From NCBI GenBank assembly GCA_913050005.1, contig CAJXBI010000014.1, positions 1 through 33,160 on the forward strand: a stretch of DNA of 33,160 nt, given 5' to 3'. Position 1 is the first letter of the stretch. Each line of letters begins with the position of its first letter. The position numbers were made by a program, and so were the translations under genes. A model generated the notes under the pieces. The model searched no databases and was not told the DNA's origin. It saw only the letters and a program-made list of their open reading frames with translations. The DNA is from an uncultured Bacteroidota bacterium. Lineage in GTDB: Bacteria; Bacteroidota; Bacteroidia; NS11-12g; UBA9320. Shown here piece by piece: positions 17,203-24,237 of this stretch.

Positions 17203-17928
17203 CTAACCTCTAGCCCAAAGATTATATTTTAATATACAATATAGCGCCCTAACCCCATCTCTCCAACCAATTTTTTTACCATCGGCGTATGTTCTACCAT
17301 AATATGATATTCCGATTTCATAAATACGAATAGCTGGTATACGTGATATCTTAGCAGTTATCTCTGGCTCAAATCCAAATCGATTTTCTTTAATATGCAT
17401 CGATTTGATAATAGGTGCTTTGAACAACTTATAGCAAGTCTCCATATCCGTTAGATTAAGATTGGTAAATGCATTACTCATCAATGTCAGTAAACCATTA
17501 CCTATACTATGCCAGAAAAATAAAATTCGGTGAGGCTTCCCTCCCATAAAACGACTACCGTATACTACATCAGCATGCCCTTCGGTAATTGGCTTAAGTA
17601 ATTCATTGTACTCAAAAGGGTCGTATTCCAAATCCGCATCTTGAATAATTATTAATTCACCTTTTGATTCTTGAATACCCGTTCTTAAAGCTGCACCCTT
17701 GCCTTGATTATATCCATGACGGTAAAGCGAAATTTCGAGTTCAGAATTCTCTGATTTATATTTTTCTAACTTCTCCCAAGAATTATCAATTGATGAATCA
17801 TCAACCAATACAATTTCCTTATTTAATCCATTAATTAACTGGACTTCTTTGATTTTATTAAGAATAAGGTGAATAGTTTTTTCCTCATTATAAACAGGAA
17901 TAATAATAGAAAGTGTTTTATAATCCAT
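17203..17928 (-). CDS. Family 2 glycosyltransferase, dolichol-phosphate mannosyltransferase-like
   Basis: A 241-aa GT-A fold glycosyltransferase. The nucleotide-binding start is SIIIPVYNEEKTI; Asp43-Asp44 lie in VDDSSIDNSW. The metal-binding DxD is QDADLEYDP (Asp97-x-Asp99). VYGSRFMGG and TDMETCYKLFK are hallmarks of the DPM1/polyprenyl-phosphate glycosyltransferase subgroup. The enzyme is expected to transfer a sugar from an NDP-sugar to a polyprenyl phosphate at the inner membrane. It has no C-terminal membrane helices. It is transcribed divergently from mnmD across 41 bp. Confidence 0.88.
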   Translation of the reverse strand: MDYKTLSIIIPVYNEEKTIHLILNKIKEVQLINGLNKEIVLVDDSSIDNSWEKLEKYKSENSELEISLYRHGYNQGKGAALRTGIQESKGELIIIQDADLEYDPFEYNELLKPITEGHADVVYGSRFMGGKPHRILFFWHSIGNGLLTLMSNAFTNLNLTDMETCYKLFKAPIIKSMHIKENRFGFEPEITAKISRIPAIRIYEIGISYYGRTYADGKKIGWRDGVRALYCILKYNLWARG

Positions 17929-17935
17929 CTATGTG

Positions 17936-17943
17936 CAAATAAA
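17936..17943 (-). promoter_or_regulatory. GT2 -7 element TTTATTTG
   Basis: On the minus strand TTTATTTG has one mismatch to TAnnTTTG and ends 7 nt before the ATG at 17928. It lies in the 41-bp divergent region shared with mnmD. Confidence 0.4.
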
Positions 17944-17956
17944 CATCAATTAATTT

Positions 17957-17964
17957 TACTTTTG
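17957..17964 (+). promoter_or_regulatory. mnmD -7 element TACTTTTG
   Basis: Exact TAnnTTTG match ending 5 nt before the TTG start codon at 17970, so the transcript is expected to be leaderless or nearly so. Confidence 0.55.
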
Positions 17965-17969
17965 AATTA

Positions 17970-18617
17970 TTGGAAATACACATTACAAAAAGCGGGGACA
18001 AAACAATATATATTCCTTCCTTAGATGAAACCTATCATAGTAGAAACGGAGCTATATCAGAGTCTAACCATGTTTTTATTCAGCATGGTATAAATCGTAC
18101 AAAAGGAGATATTAATATTTTAGAAATTGGCTTTGGAACAGGACTAAACGCTTTACTCGCTGCACAAGAGTCAAAAAAGCAGAATAGAAAAATTTTCTAC
18201 CACACACTTGAACCCATTCCTGTTCCAAATCATTTATTGGAACAACTAAACTATTACCAAACTATAGAAGGCAAGGGACTTTTTAAAAAGATTCATGAAG
18301 TGAAATGGGAATCAATTGAGCAAGTTACTGATAATTTTACGATTCACAAGACAGAAAAAAAACTTGAGTATGTTAGTTTAGGGGATGCTCAATACGATGT
18401 AGTATTTTTTGATGCTTTTGCCCCCAAAAAACAACCTGAACTTTGGGATAGGACTATTTTCAATAAGCTATTTAAATCCGTTAGGCAAAACGGAATTCTA
18501 ACTACTTATTCTGCTGCAGGAAAATTAAAAAGACATTTAAAATCTGCAGGATTTCTGTTAGAAAATCCTCCTGGTGCTAATGGTAAGCGTGAAATGTCAG
18601 TTGCCATCAAAAAGTAA
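17970..18617 (+). CDS. mnmD: tRNA 5-aminomethyl-2-thiouridine methyltransferase, MnmD type
   Basis: A 215-aa SAM-dependent methyltransferase matching the methyltransferase half of MnmC (DUF752), which makes the last step of mnm5s2U at the wobble base of certain tRNAs. The SAM loop is LEIGFGTGLNALLAA. The catalytic signature FFDAFAPKKQPELWD is diagnostic, and the end GKREMSVAIKK matches family C-termini. The FAD-dependent MnmC1 half is absent, as in other stand-alone MnmD proteins. The start is TTG, supported by the exact promoter box just before it. A relic cytochrome gene converges on its 3' end. Confidence 0.9.
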   Translation: MEIHITKSGDKTIYIPSLDETYHSRNGAISESNHVFIQHGINRTKGDINILEIGFGTGLNALLAAQESKKQNRKIFYHTLEPIPVPNHLLEQLNYYQTIEGKGLFKKIHEVKWESIEQVTDNFTIHKTEKKLEYVSLGDAQYDVVFFDAFAPKKQPELWDRTIFNKLFKSVRQNGILTTYSAAGKLKRHLKSAGFLLENPPGANGKREMSVAIKK

Positions 18618-18965
18618 ATTACTCTTTAAAACGTTTTGAATCCAACATTCAATTAACTTATTTACCAATTTGGGCATTGGACAGACACTTGTTTCGTGCT
18701 TAATAGCCATTAAAAACTTTGTATTCTCTTCTGATGCTTTTGTTGTTTAATAATCATTCAATGTGAAGCCTCCTTTTCCAGAACCATGACAGTATACAGC
18801 AGAGCAACATGCATTTTCGAGTATAGCTGCGATATAGTTTGTGTATTTAATGTAAATAATATATCACAGACTTTATGGTTGATTAGTTGTTACTATTGCA
18901 TCCTCATCTTTACAAGCAGATAGTATAGAAACAAAATTGAGACTAAAGCTAGTAATTTTTAATAT
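18597..18965 (-). pseudogene. Decayed c-type cytochrome lipoprotein gene
   Basis: The 410-nt gap between mnmD and murB is not empty. One minus-strand frame of 122 codons reads like a small secreted cytochrome. The first codon is ATA where ATG is expected (18965-18963). A signal peptide follows with lipobox LSAC and then KDEDA. The haem region is YTNYIAAILENACCSAVYCH, a C-x4-C-H motif, followed by GSGKGGFTLNDY. The tail has FLMAIKHE, the candidate axial Met97 in PMPK, and KLIECWIQNVLKSN. Three in-frame stops interrupt it: TAA 18875-18873, TGA 18866-18864 and TAA 18749-18747. There is no frameshift. The frame runs 21 nt into the end of mnmD. Bacteroidota lipoproteins with C-x4-C-H, PMP and CWI motifs are the likely intact relatives. 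This is recall, not a database match. Confidence 0.75.
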
Positions 18966-19010
18966 GGCGTTTATATTGTGGGGAAAAATACTTAAAAAAT
19001 ACAAAAACAC

Positions 19011-19023
19011 GCAATACTATTGC
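19011..19023. repeat. 13-bp perfect palindrome GCAATACTATTGC
   Basis: GCAATA and TATTGC are perfect inverted arms around a central C. The palindrome contains a -7-like box on each strand: TACTATTG towards murB (19015-19022) and TAGTATTG towards the relic cytochrome gene (19019-19012). It could be simply two back-to-back promoters, or an operator for a dimeric regulator. Confidence 0.5.
19015..19022 (+). promoter_or_regulatory. murB -7 element TACTATTG
   Basis: One mismatch to TAnnTTTG, ending 5 nt before the murB ATG at 19028. The sequence around the start (TTGCATAG then ATG) is nearly the same as in front of cca (TTCGCATA then GTG). Confidence 0.45.
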
Positions 19024-19027
19024 ATAG

Positions 19028-20035
19028 ATGAGCAATCAAAACTTGAATTTATCACTAAAAAAATTCAATACATTTGGTATAGATGTATCAGCAAAAAAAG
19101 TTATTTATCTTACTGAATTAAAACAACTTGACCAAATCTCAAATTTAGAGGATTGTTTCATAATTGGTGGTGGTAGCAATATCCTACTCACAAAAAACAT
19201 AGATAGACCTGTAATTATTAATCAAACCAAAGGAATTTGCAAAGTTAATGAAGATGAAAATTACATTGAATTAGCTGTCGCATCTGGTGAAAATTGGCAT
19301 GAATTCGTAATGTATTGTATCAAAAAAGGTTACGGTGGTATCGAGAACATGAGTCTTATTCCTGGTTCAGTAGGTGCAGCTCCAATGCAAAATATTGGAG
19401 CATATGGTAGAGAAATTAAAGATGTACTGACTTATGTTAGTGCTGTCAACATTGAAACTAAACAAATCGAAAAATTCGTAAACCAAGAATGTGAATTTGG
19501 ATATCGAGAGAGTATTTTCAAAAAGTCACTTAAAGGAAAATATTTTGTTTCAGATGTTGGAATACGGTTAACTAAGAAAAATCATCAATTGAATACGAGC
19601 TATGGAGACATCGAAAAATGGTTAAATGATCATATCATTAAAATACCAACTATACAAGATGTGAGTAATGCTGTTATTTCTATTCGAAAGAGTAAGCTAC
19701 CTGACCCATCAGATCTTGGAAATTCCGGCAGTTTTTTTAAAAACCCAGTCATTTCGCAAAGTCAGTATAATGGTTTATTAGAAAAATTCCCAACAATTAA
19801 AAGCTACCCAGTTAATGATAAGGAAGTAAAAGTTCCTGCAGGTTGGTTAATTGAGAGTCTGGGATGGAAAGGAAAAAGAGTTGGAAACACGGGTGCTCAT
19901 AAAAAACAAGCACTTGTATTGGTAAATTATGGAAATGCAACTGGAAGTGAAGTGAAAGAATTAGCTGAGGATATCAGAAGAAGCGTTTGGGACACCTATA
20001 AAATTCGTCTAGAAACTGAAGTAAATGTTATCTAA
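19028..20035 (+). CDS. murB: UDP-N-acetylenolpyruvoylglucosamine reductase
   Basis: A 335-aa cytoplasmic FAD enzyme that reduces UDP-GlcNAc-enolpyruvate to UDP-MurNAc with NADPH in peptidoglycan precursor synthesis. The FAD-binding domain shows FIIGGGSNILL and ENMSLIPGSVGAAPMQNIGAYG. The substrate Tyr-Arg is in FGYRESIFK. The catalytic Ser is in GSFFKNP and the C-terminal Glu in LETEVNVI. The length and the extra Tyr-containing segments fit type I MurB. Its stop overlaps the stop of the convergent hydrolase gene by 4 nt. Confidence 0.95.
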   Translation: MSNQNLNLSLKKFNTFGIDVSAKKVIYLTELKQLDQISNLEDCFIIGGGSNILLTKNIDRPVIINQTKGICKVNEDENYIELAVASGENWHEFVMYCIKKGYGGIENMSLIPGSVGAAPMQNIGAYGREIKDVLTYVSAVNIETKQIEKFVNQECEFGYRESIFKKSLKGKYFVSDVGIRLTKKNHQLNTSYGDIEKWLNDHIIKIPTIQDVSNAVISIRKSKLPDPSDLGNSGSFFKNPVISQSQYNGLLEKFPTIKSYPVNDKEVKVPAGWLIESLGWKGKRVGNTGAHKKQALVLVNYGNATGSEVKELAEDIRRSVWDTYKIRLETEVNVI

Positions 20036-20796
20036 TTAATTAAAATCTGAAGTTCATCATAGGCAAGTTCGATTCCACTTGACAAATCCTTAGAAACCTC
20101 TGAATGGAAACCCATTTGATGGCTGATGTGAGTAAAATAAGTCTTTTCTACCTCTAGTTCTTTAGCTATACCAACAGCCTCTTCCAAAGAAAAATGCGAA
20201 ATATGCTCAGATTTTTTTAAGGCATTAAGCACCAAAACTTGACTACCTTTGATTTTTTCTTTTTCAGTATCACTGATATAATTTGCATCCGTTATGTATG
20301 TAAAATCATCAATTCTAAAACCTAAAACTGGTAATCTATAATGCATGACTTCAATCGGAATGATTTCCATTGGACCAATTTTAAAAGGTTTATTATCAAT
20401 TAAATGGAAATTTAGATTGGGTACTCCTGGGTATTTATTTTCACCAAAAGCGTAATGGAAATCACGCTTGAGGGAAATTTCAACATTATGATTACCATAG
20501 ACTTCCATTGGCTTTTTTTCTCGCCAATTAAAACCTCTGATGTCATCAAAACCAGCGATATGGTCTTTGTGTTCGTGTGTAAAGACAACAGCATCTAATT
20601 TTTCTACTTTCCCACGAAGCATCTGTTGTCTAAAATCTGGACCCGTATCAATAACAATTTGGAAACCACTCTTTTCGATTAAGACACTACTTCTTAAACG
20701 TTTATCCCTCTGGTCAGTCGACCTACAAACTTCGCAACTACAGGCTATAATAGGTACACCCTGAGAGGTGCCAGTTCCAAGAAAACTAACTTTCAT
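20032..20796 (-). CDS. Metallo-beta-lactamase-fold hydrolase, PhnP-like
   Basis: A 254-aa metal-dependent hydrolase. The N-terminus MKVSFLGTGTSQGVP and the extra metal-binding CSCEVC are typical of the PhnP-like branch. The core motif THEHKDHIAGFDD provides the HxHxDH ligands. Other candidate ligands are in IDTGPDF, YITDANYI and YFTHISHQMG. PhnP opens a cyclic phosphodiester of phosphoribose, but no phosphonate genes are nearby, so the substrate is unassigned. The frame is open to a TTG at 20805, which lies inside an exact promoter box (TATATTTG, 20810-20803). I therefore choose the ATG at 20796. Confidence 0.87.
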   Translation of the reverse strand: MKVSFLGTGTSQGVPIIACSCEVCRSTDQRDKRLRSSVLIEKSGFQIVIDTGPDFRQQMLRGKVEKLDAVVFTHEHKDHIAGFDDIRGFNWREKKPMEVYGNHNVEISLKRDFHYAFGENKYPGVPNLNFHLIDNKPFKIGPMEIIPIEVMHYRLPVLGFRIDDFTYITDANYISDTEKEKIKGSQVLVLNALKKSEHISHFSLEEAVGIAKELEVEKTYFTHISHQMGFHSEVSKDLSSGIELAYDELQILIN

Positions 20797-20802
20797 GTTG
20801 AG

Positions 20803-20810
20803 CAAATATA
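20803..20810 (-). promoter_or_regulatory. MBL hydrolase -7 element TATATTTG
   Basis: Exact TAnnTTTG on the minus strand, ending 6 nt before the ATG at 20796. It overlaps the alternative upstream TTG and so rules that start out if the box is used. Confidence 0.55.
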
Positions 20811-20890
20811 CAATTCAAGTATTCGATAACTCATCATCACACCTATGGATATTTAATAAAAAGAAACACTAAAATTATTTTACCTAGTAT

Positions 20891-20898
20891 TACATTCG
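20891..20898 (+). promoter_or_regulatory. cca -7 element TACATTCG
   Basis: One mismatch to TAnnTTTG, ending 4 nt before the GTG start of the cca-like gene. This spacing predicts a leaderless message. Confidence 0.45.
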
Positions 20899-20902
20899 CA
20901 TA

Positions 20903-22312
20903 GTGAATCAAAATGGATTAACACACCCCATATTTCAATTGGTTTCGGAAGCATCCAAATCACTTGGCTTTAAAACCTATGTTGTAGGTGGGTATGTCAG
21001 AGATTTGTACTTAAATAGGAAATCAAAAGATGTTGATTTTGTGACTATCGGGAGTGGAATACAACTCGCAAAAACCGTTCAAAAAGAACTTAAAAATTCA
21101 TCGTTAAGTATATTTAAAAACTTTGGTACAGCTCAAATTAAAACAGCTGATTGGGAGTTCGAATTTGTTGGAGCCAGAAAAGAATCGTATGATCGTAAAA
21201 GTAGAAAACCAAAGGTAGAGGATGGAACATTTGAGGATGATATCCACCGCCGTGACTTCACTATTAACACATTAGCAATAAGTATACAAAAAGATGATTT
21301 TGGGTCTTTAATTGATACATTCAATGGTCTATATGATTTAAAAAATAAAATCATTCGCACACCACTTGATCCTGTTATAACTTTCAAAGATGACCCACTC
21401 AGAATGATGCGAGCCATTAGATTTGCTAGCCAACTTGATTTCAAAATTGAAAAGTCTACTCAAGAAGCAATTAAATCAGAAGCCAAATGTTTATCAATAA
21501 TCTCACAAGAACGAGTTACTGATGAACTTAATAAAATTATTTTGAGTCCAAAACCTAGCATAGGTTTCAATCACCTTTTTGATTCAAAATTGCTAAACGA
21601 ATTTTTTCCAGAAATGGTAAAATTACAAGGAGTTGAAATTAGAAATGGGAAAGGACATAAAGATAATTTTTATCATACCCTTCAAGTTCTGGATCAAATT
21701 TGTGAACGTTCTGAAGATCTTTGGATCCGATGGGCAGCAATTCTTCACGATATTGCAAAACCCCAAACTAAGAGATTCTCAAAAGTAGACGGGTGGACAT
21801 TTCATGGACATGAAGACAAAGGTTCTCGAATGGTTAAACCCATCTTTTCAAGACTTAAACTTCCTTTGGGCGCACCTATGACTAAAGTTCAAAAACTCGT
21901 TCAACTACATCTTAGACCAATTGCATTAACTAAAGAAAATATAACTGACTCTGCAATTAGAAGACTAATATTCGATGCTGGCGATTACCTAGAAGATCTT
22001 CTAATTTTGTGCAAAAGTGATATAACTACAAAAAACAAATTAAAAGAAAAACGCTTTCAAAAAAACCTATGTAATGTTGAACATAACATTGAATTAGTCG
22101 AAGAACGAGACAGAATCCGAAATTGGCAACCTCCAATAAAAGGTGATGAGATTATGAATTTGTTCGCTATAAAACCTGGAAAAGAAATTGGCGTAATTAA
22201 GAATGCATTAAAAGATGCTATCTTGGATGGTATTATACCCAATAATTATAATGAAGCTTTTAAATTTGTGATAGAGCAAGGAAAAAAATTAGGTTTGCAA
22301 ATTCATGAGTAA
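20903..22312 (+). CDS. cca: CCA-adding tRNA nucleotidyltransferase with HD domain
   Basis: A 469-aa class II nucleotidyltransferase expected to build or repair the 3' CCA end of tRNAs. The head carries YVVGGYVRDLYL, the metal-binding Asp pair in KDVDFV, and HRRDFTINTLAI. The neck region has DDPLRMMRAIRFASQLDF. The HD metal-dependent phosphohydrolase motif is WAAILHDIAKPQ, about residues 275-290, with downstream His residues (FHGHEDKGS). A poly(A) polymerase role is possible in this family, but a single such gene usually means CCA addition. The start is GTG. It overlaps the next gene by 8 nt, forming an operon with miaA. Confidence 0.9.
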   Translation: MNQNGLTHPIFQLVSEASKSLGFKTYVVGGYVRDLYLNRKSKDVDFVTIGSGIQLAKTVQKELKNSSLSIFKNFGTAQIKTADWEFEFVGARKESYDRKSRKPKVEDGTFEDDIHRRDFTINTLAISIQKDDFGSLIDTFNGLYDLKNKIIRTPLDPVITFKDDPLRMMRAIRFASQLDFKIEKSTQEAIKSEAKCLSIISQERVTDELNKIILSPKPSIGFNHLFDSKLLNEFFPEMVKLQGVEIRNGKGHKDNFYHTLQVLDQICERSEDLWIRWAAILHDIAKPQTKRFSKVDGWTFHGHEDKGSRMVKPIFSRLKLPLGAPMTKVQKLVQLHLRPIALTKENITDSAIRRLIFDAGDYLEDLLILCKSDITTKNKLKEKRFQKNLCNVEHNIELVEERDRIRNWQPPIKGDEIMNLFAIKPGKEIGVIKNALKDAILDGIIPNNYNEAFKFVIEQGKKLGLQIHE

Positions 22313-22907
22313 ATTGATATTTAGATTTAAGGTAACATTTGAAGATGTTGATGACGTAGAACGTATAATCGATGTAAGCTCTAAGAATACTTTTAAAGAA
22401 TTCCACCATTTCATTCAGGAATCAATCAAGTTCGATAATTTAAAACCTGCTTCATTTTACAAAGCCAATGATTCTTGGAGAGGAAGTGAAGAATTCTCAA
22501 CGACAAACAAACAAAATGCGAGATCAGCTGGAGCATGTGAACTTGGAAAATTTATTGAGGACCCTCATCAAAAATTTTTATACAATTATGATCCTGAGGT
22601 TGGAAATTGGCATATCAGAGCTGAAATAATTAAACTATTAAAAACAGATGATAATGTAAAATACCCAAGTCTACATAAATCAATTGGTATAGCTCCCAAA
22701 CAATTTGTAGATCCTAATAAAATTATCACCGATCCTAGTGCTAAACTTCTTCAAGAAGCGGATGAATTAATAAAAACACTAACTGATGACATAGTGGACG
22801 AAGACTCAGAAAATAAAAAGGTAAATGATTTTAACTTTTTTGGTGATGAGGTAGATGAATCTGAAATAGATGAATCTCAAATAAATGATGGACCTCCAGA
22901 AGACTAA
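22305..22907 (+). CDS. pRiA4b ORF-3-like protein
   Basis: A 200-aa protein whose first ~100 residues (FRFKVTFEDVDDVERIIDV, TFKEFHHFIQESIKFDN) look like the pRiA4b ORF-3 fold, a family without a known biochemical function that often carries this RIIDV-x-TF-x-x-LH pattern. The C-terminal third is highly acidic (VDEDSENK, DEVDESEIDESQIND). It is sandwiched between cca (8-nt overlap) and miaA (23-nt overlap). That implies tight coexpression with two tRNA-processing enzymes, but its own role is not shown. Confidence 0.8.
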   Translation: MSKLIFRFKVTFEDVDDVERIIDVSSKNTFKEFHHFIQESIKFDNLKPASFYKANDSWRGSEEFSTTNKQNARSAGACELGKFIEDPHQKFLYNYDPEVGNWHIRAEIIKLLKTDDNVKYPSLHKSIGIAPKQFVDPNKIITDPSAKLLQEADELIKTLTDDIVDEDSENKKVNDFNFFGDEVDESEIDESQINDGPPED

Positions 22908-23778
22908 AAAACTGATTGTGTTGGCAGGGCCAACAGCAGTAGGAAAAACTAACTTTGCAATAGAAGTAGCAAAATATTTTAAAACAGAGATTATCTCGTG
23001 CGATTCCAGACAAATCTTCAAGGAATTGAATATTGGAGTTGCTAGACCAAGCAAACAACAACTATCAGAAGTAAAACATCATTTTATTGCTACCCAAAGC
23101 ATACATGACCCTTATGATGCTGGACTTTACAACCAAGACGTAAATTCATTACTTGAGAAGCTATTTAAAATATACGACGTTGTTATCATGACTGGTGGAA
23201 CAGGTCTGTATATTAAAGCTGCAACTGAGGGGCTTGATAATCTTCCACCCAAAAACGATCAACTTCGTCAACAACTCAAATTTATTTTAGAATCTGAAGG
23301 AATTGATGCTCTTATTGATATCGCCAAATCTATGGATATTGACGGGGATAAATTAAAACTCAGAAATCCTCAACGGATCATTCGAGCAATTGAAATTAAG
23401 AAAGGTGAACCTGATGACAAAAAAAACACAACCGTAAATAAATTATATTCTACTTCATACTTTTTTCTGAATCGTGACAGACAAGAACTATACCATAGAA
23501 TAAATAAAAGGGTAGACCAAATGCTTAGCGATGGTTTCGAGACTGAAGCTAAATCACTTTTACCTAATAGAAATTTAAATGCATTAAATTCTGTTGGTTA
23601 CAAAGAATTTTTTTCTTTTTTTGATGGAGAAATATCAAAAGAAATTGCGATTAATAAAATGAAACAACATACACGAAATTACGCAAAAAGACAACTTTCA
23701 TGGTTCCGAAATTATGGTGGATATAAAGAAATAACTACTAATATTGACCTTTTTTTGAGTATAATTAAATCGATATAA
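22885..23778 (+). CDS. miaA: tRNA dimethylallyltransferase
   Basis: A 297-aa enzyme that transfers a dimethylallyl group to N6 of A37 in tRNAs reading UNN codons. The P-loop is LAGPTAVGKT and the substrate-binding CDSRQIFKELNIGVARPS follows. Also present are TGGTGLYIKAATEGL and the C-terminal NSVGYKEFF. KRQLSWFRNY ends the conserved core. Start: two adjacent ATG codons (22885 and 22888), both inside the end of the preceding gene. Its stop lies only 3 nt from the stop of the convergent FKBP gene. Confidence 0.95.
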   Translation: MMDLQKTKKLIVLAGPTAVGKTNFAIEVAKYFKTEIISCDSRQIFKELNIGVARPSKQQLSEVKHHFIATQSIHDPYDAGLYNQDVNSLLEKLFKIYDVVIMTGGTGLYIKAATEGLDNLPPKNDQLRQQLKFILESEGIDALIDIAKSMDIDGDKLKLRNPQRIIRAIEIKKGEPDDKKNTTVNKLYSTSYFFLNRDRQELYHRINKRVDQMLSDGFETEAKSLLPNRNLNALNSVGYKEFFSFFDGEISKEIAINKMKQHTRNYAKRQLSWFRNYGGYKEITTNIDLFLSIIKSI

Positions 23779-23781
23779 AAT

Positions 23782-24237
23782 TTAATTCACCTCAAAAAGT
23801 TCAATGTCAAATATTAGAACTGCATTTTTAGGTATTGAACCACTTGGAGGATTCGATCCATAAGCTAAATGTGAGGGTATAATTAACTTACAAGACCCTC
23901 CCTCCTTTATCTTAGGGATTCCAATTTGCCAGCCTTGGATGACTCCTCTCAATGGAAAACTTGCTCGCTCTCCCCTATCATAAGAGGAATCAAATATGCT
24001 GCTGTTAATTAGGTACCCACTGTAATGTACAGTTACATTGTCACTTATAGTTGGACGATCTCCAGTTCCCTCTTTATTAATTACGTAATATAGCCCTTCA
24101 GTTGTTCGATTTGCATCAAGATTGTTCTGAGAAATGTATTCCTTAATTTCATCATCATTAAGTTTTACATAATCTTTTTGACAACCCACACATTCGAAAA
24201 ATACAATGGCTAGAAAAGAATAAATTAAATTTCGCAT
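23782..24237 (-). CDS. FKBP-type peptidyl-prolyl isomerase, predicted lipoprotein
   Basis: A 151-aa protein with an N-terminal signal ending in a Cys (VFFECVGC, Cys19) and a C-terminal FKBP domain. The isomerase-pocket motifs are VTVHYSGYL, FDSSYDRG, PLRGVIQGWQ, IPSHLAYG and LIFDIELFEV. It should accelerate proline isomerisation during folding of envelope proteins. The lipobox is imperfect (Cys at -3), but CQKDY after it resembles the QKDDE-type surface-export signal known from Bacteroidota lipoproteins. It overlaps the upstream DUF5723 gene by 13 nt and is the last gene of that operon, suggesting a role in maturation of its partners. Confidence 0.88.
   Translation of the reverse strand: MRNLIYSFLAIVFFECVGCQKDYVKLNDDEIKEYISQNNLDANRTTEGLYYVINKEGTGDRPTISDNVTVHYSGYLINSSIFDSSYDRGERASFPLRGVIQGWQIGIPKIKEGGSCKLIIPSHLAYGSNPPSGSIPKNAVLIFDIELFEVN

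Noticed and set aside
18747-18875. Possibility that the cytochrome frame is functional through stop-codon recoding (TGA selenocysteine or an alternative code).
   Set aside because: Two of the three stops are TAA, the start codon is ATA, and other genes here end normally with TAA, TAG and TGA. Decay is the simpler reading.
21133-21444. 103-codon minus-strand open frame inside cca.
   Set aside because: It is antisense to conserved nucleotidyltransferase motifs and has no recognisable protein features.
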